DNA from: Diploscapter coronatus | Taxonomy: Eukaryota > Nematoda > Chromadorea > Rhabditida > Rhabditidae | Length of the DNA: 64,000 nucleotides | Direction of reading: 5' to 3' | NCBI GenBank assembly: GCA_964036155.1 | Contig: OZ038423.1 | Coordinates: 70,261,249 to 70,325,248, forward strand | Notes under the pieces: model-generated | Databases searched by the model: none | What the model saw: the letters and a program-made list of their open reading frames with translations, nothing else | Told to the model about the DNA's origin: nothing | Shown: positions 55,856 through 64,000 of the stretch, one piece after another | How positions within the stretch are numbered: position 1 is the first letter of the stretch | Layout of the letters: the number at the start of each line of letters is the position of its first letter | Made by a program: the position numbers and the translations under genes

Positions 55856-58800
55856 TCGATAGTTAGAAATAAAAGGACTACTAAAAATCGTAGCTATTCT
55901 CTCAGCTTCACAAGCCCCTCTTCCATTCTTCAATGGCAGACTCCTGTTGTTGTGCAACAACGATCAATGTGATCAATGGCACATTGACCTTCTGATTTTT
56001 TCACTCAAAATAAATCTAACTATCGACCTAACACTTCTTTCGTATTGATAAAATTAATCCGTCCGTTTATTAGACATTGTGGGTGTGAATATCAGGACCT
56101 GCCCATAAATGATAACAGAAATGCATAAGAATGCTGAAAGGGCTTGCGAACTTGAGAGAATAGTAAATGAAATGGGTAGTCTGTAGAAAATGGCGATGTT
56201 CCTCACAGAACCAATGTTGAAGAAAATAAATGGATGAAAATGAAGGGAACAAAGTGTGCATGAAATGTGATAGGGTTGAGCAGAAGCTGGCCATCACTAG
56301 CAGAATCATTCCTCTCTGTCTGTCAGCAAGCATTCGTCCAGGCAGCCACCTGTCACTAACTCTGTCCCTCAAGCAGTTCATTGATTCTTCCCCCGAAATC
56401 ACGTCACTCTGCGTCTTTCCTCATTTCAACATTCTCATCCTTCATTCTTCATATTTCAACTTTGCATCATCTGCATCATCGCAAGCATATGCATTGTCCA
56501 TTGCTTACCTCTTATTCAATAAAATCGGCATAGATTGACGAAATCTCGGATGGTTAGACGATAACACAAGTCACAGATTTCCTAGAACTCGGAATTTAGG
56601 ATATGAGGGGATATAGCTTGAGCGGGGATTATCCTCGATAAATGATAACGCAGAATGGAATGAGTAGACAGGAAGTGTGATTTTTGATAAGTCTGACAAA
56701 GCGAAGGAAAGTGAATGAGTAGATAGCACAATAAGACAAAAGAAACCATAAATGGGGGATAATGAAAAAATAAGAAGAACAATATGCGATTTAAAGACTA
56801 AAAGCTGCTGGTTGAAATGTGAAAATAAAGGCCAGCCGCATGTGTAAAACATATTAGAAGTGAGTGAAACTGAAGATATTGAATTGTGCGGAAATTGATG
56901 TTGGAATGGCAACCTAGAATTAACACGACCCTCAAAAGCGTGATTCAAATTTTAAAGTGGGATAGTTTTCAAATGGATCTTCGGTGAAGCGAGAAAACTT
57001 CTCGATAACCTTTTGTGCAATTCAATAAATATTATTTACAATGAAAGAAGAGGGGTTTGTACAGTTCAGGTTTAGAGGGTCGTGCGATGTCCAGAAAAAG
57101 AGTTGCGCTTTTGAGGATCGTATCAAATCCAGGTTGCCGTTGAAATGTGAAAATTGGAGAGTGAAAGCTGGGACTAGGCAGAAAATGCAGGTCTGTAGTG
57201 GAGAATCAACGCAACTCGCAAGATTCGCATTTCCTATTTGTCTATTAAAACTGCGAGATTGCGCACATTTACGCATTCATAATGCCTTCTTCTTTCAATG
57301 ATCGTTGTCTGTTTTCAAAAAATTGAATTGAGTGTGAACAAAAAAGAAGAGGAGAAGCGAGGAGGGGAAGACGTATATGGACATGGATATTTGAGCCAAT
57401 TAGCTGTTTACTGCCTGCAGCGAAGTGCAGGCCGGGATATTAGGAAATTTCGAAGACGCGCAAAAATAAGACACGAGAAGAAGAAGCCCACATCACACTG
57501 ACTGACTGACTGACTGACTGGCTGGCTGCACTGCCTAACTCAAAAAGCCGATTAGTGTATCGCTTTGAAGGGTAAATAGAGTGAGAGAGGGGAAATGAAC
57601 AAGGAATTCCAGTTAAAACGATATGTCATCTGATAGGAAAGCTGGACTTCGTCCATTTTCTGAGGCAAACGCTGCATTATAACATCTGGAAGTGTTTTGG
57701 TTGTAATAATGCAGAAGGGAAGGAGAAAATTAGCTGAAATGGAAAAATGAACGGAGGCGAATGAGATGAAGGAATGAAGTCAAGCTGCTCGAATCTCGAG
57801 ACCTATCTCCGCAATCCCATATATCTTTTTATCTTCATTTTATCTCTCCTCGTCCATTTATCTAGGTTTCTAACGACTTCCTCTCTCTTCGCTTCACTTC
57901 ATAATTGCCGGTTTTCATTCGAACGACGCACACTCACATTCGGTTAATCAGCGGAATTCTACTCGTTCTTTCCATCGAAACGCTTCGTTTCTCCTCAATT
58001 AAATTAGATTATATCGTCTATGACAAAATGCCTGGAGCGTGCATGAGATGATGCACTGCACAAACAGACTGATGAATGTTGAAATGTTGAAATTACTTAA
58101 ATTCATTAGCGAGTTGTTCGCTGTGCTCGCACTGCTCATTCCATTTATCCACTCTATTATTTCTCCTCCTTCTTTTCGCTAAACATTTCGACTCTGCGAA
58201 AGGAAGCAATTAGCAAATCTGACTGCACATTTCGTATCGAATTTAACCTAGATTGCAATGTAATAAAGTATCAGCGGTCTTGATATGTGCGAAATTATTA
58301 CCTTTTCTATCAGCATTTAATGGATCCTTTGTTTCTATGATGCTGCTTCCGGCAGTCGATTAGTATAATTGAATGTTGCGATGAAGCGATGAAGATCAGC
58401 TTGTTCTTGTCTGTTCGGCTGTCTTCTGTCAGTCAGAAAGTTCCTGCCTCTGAGTGACGGCCCTGAAAACATTAATAAGTTATGAGTAAATTGGGCTAAA
58501 CGCAGGCAGCACAAGCTGAAGAAGAAGAAGAAGCTTGGAGACGAGGGAGACGAGTGATGAACTGAACATAGAGAGGACAGAGAAGAAAAGATAGAAAGAC
58601 CAGGGCCTCCTCCAACATTCGACACGGGAGGATGATTAATTGTTAGCTCTGTTGCTGTTGCCCAGACCCTCGATCATAGCATAACATATCACATTTTTCT
58701 GAATTGCAGCCACTTTTTATGCAATTCATTCAGACACACACACACACACATTCATCCTTTGTACTTCTAGATTTTATGCTGATTTAAGTTGTCGAGTAAA

Positions 58801-59265
58801 ATCTTGGAAGACAGACACAGAACGTCACTCATATTTGTCGTAGTCTGATTTGGTGGATTTGGGCGAGAAAGCAGAAAACAAGAAAATGTGCTGGGAACTC
58901 AGAGAATGCATGTGAAATCGCGATGAAAGTTGACGGAAGAAGAAGAAGATGAAGAAAGGCTATGTGCGCAATGTGCATATAGAGCATAAAGCAGGAGGGA
59001 ATGCATGAAGGCATGAACGGGAAGCTGCTGCAAAACAGAACAGCAGGACAGCAGAGAAGTGAATTCGGAATTGGAAATGAATCAAAGAAAGGAAGGGAAG
59101 AGAAGAATGCATGACTGCCTGACTGCTTTACATGGCAACTTCACAAATGAAGAGGCCTTCGTTTCTGTAGACTTTCAATGAAAATCAGCTTTTTCATTGG
59201 CTACTGAAACAGTAACATTATATATGCAAGGCTAGGGGACAGCTTTTGGTAGATTATAGCATCAC
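55856..59265. other. Long non-coding stretch, no gene seen
   Basis: About 3.4 kb of AT- and GA-rich sequence. It holds a (GACT)n run near 57499-57520 and a (CA)n run near 58735-58750. Many ORFs are Ser/Phe- or Lys-rich and have no support. It may hold regulatory DNA or distal introns of PDE4. Confidence 0.5.
57498..57525. repeat. (GACT)n run
   Basis: Five to six GACT units ending in a GGCT variant, in non-coding sequence. Confidence 0.85.
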
Positions 59266-59353
59266 CAGGAACGAGATGCAATTCCGGCTCCGACAAAAAT
59301 TGCGAGGTTAATTCCGATTCCGATTTTTCAAAACTCAATTTCGCCTCACCCTG
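59266..59353. mobile_element. Second, older hAT-type MITE
   Basis: The right end, read on the minus strand, is CAGGGTGAGGCGAAATTGAG, and the left end is CAGGAACGAGATGCAATTCC. The internal CGATTCCGATTTTTCAAAAC is shared with the 18.9-kb element (CGATTCTGAATTTTTCAAAA). Flanks AGCATCAC (59258-59265) and ATCATCAC (59354-59361) match at 7 of 8. Same family as the 18888-18982 copy but more decayed. Confidence 0.65.
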
Positions 59354-59382
59354 ATCATCACTTTGTCGTTTTCCTCCCTCTA

Positions 59383-59589
59383 CTATCGCCAATCCCGACT
59401 ATATTTTCACCGGATGGGAAATTTGCTTCAGAGCTAAAATCGAAAACAAGCAATAAACAGTAACAGAGGAAACACGTGGGTGAGACGAAATGGAGAAAAG
59501 CGAAGTGCTCGTTCATGGTCTATTGTTGCTTGTTTTTGATTTTAGCTTTGAAGCAGATTCGGCGAAAATATAATCGGGATTGGCGATAG
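59383..59589. repeat. Fold-back element with long arms
   Basis: The left arm, starting CTATCGCCAATCCCGACTAT, is mirrored by a right arm ending GGGATTGGCGATAG. The arms are about 70 nt and pair through AGCTAAAATCGAAAACAAGC and GCTTGTTTTTGATTTTAGCT. It is 29 bp from the hAT-type MITE and has no ORF. Confidence 0.8.
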
Positions 59590-60557
59590 CATCGTGTAGG
59601 CCATGTGATTCTGCCTACCCAAACCTATTCCTAACCATAATCATAGTCTTGATGAATTTATGAATGGATGAACTTTAGTAAAATCATTTCTGTAGAAGTT
59701 AGGAGAAAAATGCTAACACAGCTCGGGTGATGTCTGCGAATGCGAGCTTATTTATCCATCCTGCTTTTCCTTTGCTTCGTCTTTCCGTAACGAGCGTCTT
59801 CCTCAGGCCAATTGTCTATGTTGTCTATAGCTCTGTGTGAGATCCCCTTCTTCTGCTTACTCACTCTAATTTGTTAGTGCCGAATGCATGAATGAATGCG
59901 CGATTTTCGATTTCTTGTCGAATTATCTGCACGATTGTTTTCCATCGTTTTTGCAGGCGTTCTCATCAAAACAGTTCATATTCGCAATGTCCTTGTACTT
60001 CATTCTTGATTGTTCATTATCTGCGATCAGAATAATGTATTTGCACTTTAGTTGCATCGTTCAGTTTTCAGTTTTAACGATATGATCATCTTTTGTTTGT
60101 GATTACATCAGTCAGACAGCTTTAGTGTTATTCACATGCGATTCTCATGCAGTCACTTCATCGTTCATTGCAATTCACGCAATTTCTGAGTGAACTTATT
60201 TTCAGTTTTAAAGTATCAAATTTACTGATTAAACTCCTTTCTATATCAAATGGTATCAAAGGCACCGTACATATGGAAATAGAATACCCGATTTGGTAAG
60301 TAAAGGCAAAGGTCGAACGAGTAAATCAAAATCAAGAAAATGTAAATGTAAAGAATATGGCAAAACTATGAGGTTCGTATGAATGAGATAGCATCGTTTG
60401 CAGTGAGAAGAGAAGATTAATCTAATCTCTTGGTTACCCATCTATCACATGCGATTTACAAGAAGAAAATATGTGAATTGCAAAATGTGTCGATGAGATT
60501 GTGCTTGTGAGAATCTTTGCTCGAATAAATTAGAGAATTACTGTAAGTTTGCATGGA
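59590..60557. other. Intergenic, no gene seen
   Basis: About 970 bp between the fold-back element and the end of the CYTH gene. It should contain the CYTH 3' UTR. No other feature is supported. Confidence 0.5.
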
Positions 60558-61972
60558 TTAGGCATCGGAATCGTCAGGAGAAGTGCTCGTGCAGGAAGAG
60601 GCAGAGTCGTCGAAGGACAGACCATTCATAAGCAGGTCCAAATAGGCCGCGGGCACGATCGAGGGATCGGAGATCTTCAATCGAGCACGGACTTCGGCCA
60701 CTCGCGATGCAACGGCCGAGGAGGAATCGCTGTCGTTCGGCAGGCTGATCTGCAATTCTTAGATTCTGTTGATATGCCGTAAAATCAAGTAGAAATTCAT
60801 GAGCTTCTGTTTTTCGATCTTCAAATTTTCAAACCGCCATAACTCGTCATCTAATGATCGCAATTACTTCAAACTAAGACTAAATCCACTCTACACACTC
60901 GAAAGAGCATTATAACAACTTTCGGTGACGATCTGAGGTGCATACTAGGGAGTTCTGGCATTTTGAGGGTGGAAATCCATTATCGGGGACTTCTAACTTG
61001 GGGCAACTTATATCGGAGATTTTACGATATTCAACTACTCAGACTAACTAACCGCGACTTCAATGAAATGCCCGATTTCGTCGACCTCATCCAGATAGAT
61101 GCGCAGTCCTTCAGCCATAAAGACTCGTCTCTTCTTCTGAATGACTCCCCGCTCGCCTAGTGCAGCGCCCAACGTCGCCTGCAAGAAAATCAGTTCATTC
61201 CTTTAGCGATTTCTGAGTTTGTTTATGACAAATTTCGAAGGTTTCAATCAGATTTCTTATCAGAGAAACTTGTTGACTTTCAAGGTCTCTCTCATGGTTC
61301 TTATCAATGAAATGAGTGTTCGTTTTCATCCCAATTTCAAATCTAATTGCTATTTGCTGGTTCAGACCCATTACATTCAATCTCTAGCCAATTTTTCCGC
61401 AGTTTTCTCGAATTATCAGCAGCCTTGAAATGAGGAAAGAGGAGTGTGTGAAATGTGTAACGAAGACTTGATGAAAGTGACTGAGAAAACAAAGCAGAAA
61501 GTGGTAAACACAAAATTGAAATGAATCGATCAGCTGCTAATTGACTGATTGGGTGCCTATCACAAAATCTATCGATCCATCAGATAAACATATTTATACA
61601 TCGCGTCATTCGTCTTCTCTTCTATCTTTGTATGGAAGGTACAAAGTACTCTCTTCTCTTCACTTACTCGCATGGAATAGACGTCCTCGACTTCTGTGAT
61701 CTGCGACTCGCTCAGCTTGTGGTCGGCCTTCTTCGACAGCGAATTGTAGATCAACTGGCCGCAGCGCTGAAATTCTACAGTAAAACGGACTTTGATTAGA
61801 AATGGCTTACATTAGGCTTCATGATCCTGAGTTTGAGATTCCCGTGCGGCACATTGAAGTAGACGTCCTCCTGCTCGAACAGTGTACCCAAAGACTCCGT
61901 CAGCTCGAAAACGGCCTCCTCGGTGGTCTGCAATTCGTCCACACGGGCTTTCAGAGTCACCGACTGCTGCAT
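60558..61972 (-). CDS. CYTH-domain protein (triphosphate tunnel fold)
   Basis: Four exons join in frame from ATG 61972 to TAA 60558. CYTH proteins (CyaB/ThTPase family) bind or cleave triphosphates in an eight-strand tunnel. Seen: MQQSVTLKARVDELQTTEE, FEQEDVYFNVPHGNLKLRIM (second strand pair, typical Q-D-YF..GxLKLR), HKLSESQITEVEDVYSM, GVIQKKRRVFMAEGLRIYLD and EVDEIGHFIEVA, close to the usual LDEVxGLGxFxE. A Ser/Asp-rich tail follows (SPSIV..PDDSDA region). The N-terminal ExExK-type mark, usually (V)ELKAR here, reads VTLKAR, so the acidic residue is Thr. Catalysis may be weakened, or the start is adjusted. It is followed on the same strand by LZIC, about 600 bp upstream. The domain is firm. 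Substrate unknown. Confidence 0.8.
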
Positions 61973-62575
61973 TTTGAATCTGAACAAGGAAACCTCGAAT
62001 ATTCTAACAAGCAAACGAAAATCGTACTCGCTTTTGTTGGTATCGAAAGTGTCGTCAAAATACTGTAAAGCCAACATAATTTCGCGAATAAAATTGCGTT
62101 GGTAAAATTAGTAGCGATAGTTTAGGTGGAGGACAGAGTAAGAACGAACAAGAGTGATGAAAGAGGCAGAGAAGAGTGGAGGCAAAAGACAGGAGGCGGG
62201 CCTCTAACACTCTCTATCTTCTCTTTACCTCTGATCATATCACACTTCTGTTTCCCTCCTAATCAAAGATCAATACATAAAAAAAACATCAAAATTAACT
62301 TCAAAATCGTCGAATAAGTAATGGAAACTGCATTGCACGAACGAATGATTTGTAAAAAGCGCGCAGGTTCATTGAAGAGTGAGAAGAAGACTGATGAAAC
62401 TTCTTATCCGCTATCAGTGAAATGGAAATGCAATCAAAGGTTTTCCCCGCAGGCGTACTTTGGAACATCATTCATCATTCGAAACTAAGGACAGGGAACA
62501 AATTGATTGAGCATTTATTGAGCTTCTTCATAAGTAATCATTGTCTGAGACCAATTATAACTGTCATGGTTTGTG

Positions 62576-63604
62576 TCAGCTTCTGTGTCTCTGAACGAAC
62601 TGCGATTCGTCTTGACTTAGCGGCTCCTTAAGTTGTTGTAGAGCCATTAGAATCTCCTTTTTCTGTAGCAAATACGATTCTTCGCTCAACTTGTGGCTGC
62701 TTTTCTCCGAATCTATCTGAAAAGCGTTTTCGTACTGAAAAACTTAGAATATTCTTACAAGAAGCAGTCTTTGTCTTAGTTGTGCAGGCTGTCTTCTCGC
62801 AAACAATGCAAGGATTTCAGGAGTTCGGAATGCATTGCTAATGGCTGCTCGAATGGCCTAAAATAGTAACATAACGCTTTCACCTAATGATAAACAATTA
62901 CGAGTTTAGAAGCAGTGATATTGTCAATCAGTGTCATATCCCCTTCTTGCATCTTCTCCAATGTCGTATTCAGCTCCTCAAATCAATATGTTCCATTTTG
63001 AATGAACAACCCTACATTTATAGTTTTCGGGATTCAGATTCAGATAAATACCTGCAATTGATCTATTGTATCCTTCCTAAGCTCTTCATATTCGGATTCT
63101 TCCAGACTCGACCTGAATATGGACTTACGAGGAAAATTCCCACACAGAAACTCACGAATTTTGGTGTAACTCTCAGAATAGGGGTTTTCAGTGACGGAGA
63201 TTAGGATGGTGAAGTCAAAATCTGTAAAATAGGAATCTAGAAGAAATTAATTTTTGACCGTTTTTATTCGTATCTTGTGCAAGTAATGGGCAAATTCACT
63301 TATCAAACATGTATGTAAATTGTGTAATTTCACAAATAAAGGAAAAAAGGCAGAATTTTCTCGATTTTCAGGCTCCACGTCCCATTTTACGGATTTCGAC
63401 GTGATAATAACGATCAGGAACATTGAAAACGCCTATTTAGAGAGTTCCGTCAAGATCTGTGAGTTCCTATGTAGGAACTTTCCTTATTAGTTCTGAGTGA
63501 TAATGAATAATTTACCTTTCATCTTCGATGTCTTTAAGCTGCTCAACGAGTCGAGTCAGTTGGTCGTTGATTTTAGAGATCAACGTCGAATTTGCAGATG
63601 ACAT
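62576..63604 (-). CDS. lzic: LZIC (leucine zipper and ICAT domain protein)
   Basis: Five exons join in frame from ATG 63604 (MSSANSTLISKINDQLTRLV) to TGA 62576. Family: LZIC has an N-terminal coiled coil and an ICAT-like domain related to the beta-catenin inhibitor CTNNBIP1. Seen: EQLKDIEDERSSLEESEYEE and LRKDTIDQLQELNTTLEKMQ, matching the coiled-coil part; EGDMTLIDNITASKLAIRAA, then ISNAFRTPEILALFARRQPA and QLRQRLLLIDSEKSSHKLSE, then YLLQKKEILMALQQLKEPLS. This is the full LZIC order. The tail after this is short compared with human LZIC. An intron of about 400 nt follows exon 1. Confidence 0.92.
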
Positions 63605-64000
63605 TCACGAATATTCTGCACAAAATCTTGGTTGTGTTAGAGTGGACAAATCGATAGTGTCACTGAGAAGAGAGTGAAGAAAAGAAAGAAAGAAGAAGAG
63701 TCGTAGAAAAACATACAGAAAGGGTCAGAGATAATAATACTCCTTGTTTCTTGAAATTAACATAAGGTAGGAAAGAATAAAATATCTTTGTTATCATAAC
63801 TTCCTCAACAATAGCATAGCTGTGAAAATAAAAAATAAGTTCGAAATAAATTGGAATCTATTCGGATAACTTTGACTCGCTAAGGGTTGATCTGTTGTTA
63901 TCGATGAGAGGTCTGCACAAGCTGAAAATAAGAACAATTTTATTTTGAATTTAATAATCTTTACCGGTGTTACAGTAATTTGTTGCATTGCACACTTTCG
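63605..64000. other. Upstream region of LZIC, no gene seen
   Basis: About 400 bp of AT-rich sequence to the window end, presumably the LZIC promoter or leader. No site can be named. Confidence 0.45.

Noticed and set aside
1..64000. tRNA or rRNA genes
   Set aside because: I looked for the T-loop (GGTTCGA) with matching arms and found only isolated matches without a cloverleaf. A tRNAscan-SE run would settle it.

Overview
The window is animal nuclear DNA. It is AT-rich, and its genes are split by many short introns (often 40-60 nt, with GT at the 5' end and mostly TTTCAG or TTGCAG at the 3' end), with larger introns up to several kb. Gene content (CHMP7, SPTLC1, glycogen synthase, Wntless, PDE4, LZIC), dense packing, tiny introns and a lustrin-type Cys-rich secreted domain suggest a compact ecdysozoan, most likely a nematode. 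The species cannot be named from sequence alone.

Layout. Positions 0.2-15.5 kb hold five minus-strand genes: CHMP7, ASCC1, SPTLC1, an unplaced protein with weak NEPRO resemblance, and glycogen synthase. The gaps between SPTLC1, ASCC1 and CHMP7 are small (324 and 152 bp), which would fit an operon-like cluster. Positions 15.9-20.9 kb hold a possible one-exon membrane protein, a small kelch-repeat gene followed by an AT-rich tandem repeat, a serine/arginine-rich RNase H protein, and a convergent single-domain SCP2 gene. Positions 21.5-25.8 kb hold a secreted MBLAC1-like metallo-beta-lactamase-fold protein with a Thr-rich stretch and a lustrin-like module. One of its introns contains a complete four-TM gene on the same strand.

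Positions 26.5-27.1 kb are an unresolved coding-like block. Then come a plus-strand single-TM protein with four RRxS-type sites (28.7-30.4 kb), Wntless (31.2-33.9 kb, with a TA-flanked inverted-repeat element carrying a 117-codon ORF in one intron) and a small secreted protein (34.3-34.8 kb). Positions 35.9-51.6 kb are a large PDE4-type cAMP phosphodiesterase gene on the minus strand, with a complete catalytic domain, UCR1/UCR2 exons and at least two alternative 5' ends. Positions 51.7-60.5 kb are mostly non-coding and rich in short inverted-repeat elements. The window ends with a CYTH-domain protein and LZIC, both minus strand.

Most genes are ordinary housekeeping or signalling functions: ESCRT-III, RNA repair or transcription cofactor, sphingolipid synthesis, glycogen synthesis, Wnt secretion and cAMP breakdown. 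The less ordinary items are the secreted MBL-fold protein with altered metal ligands and a gene inside its intron, the ORF-bearing element in Wntless, the CYTH protein with an altered first motif, and several families of small non-autonomous transposons, one with a perfect 8-bp hAT-type target duplication. Exon models were made by hand from splice signals and frame continuity, so exact junctions are provisional.
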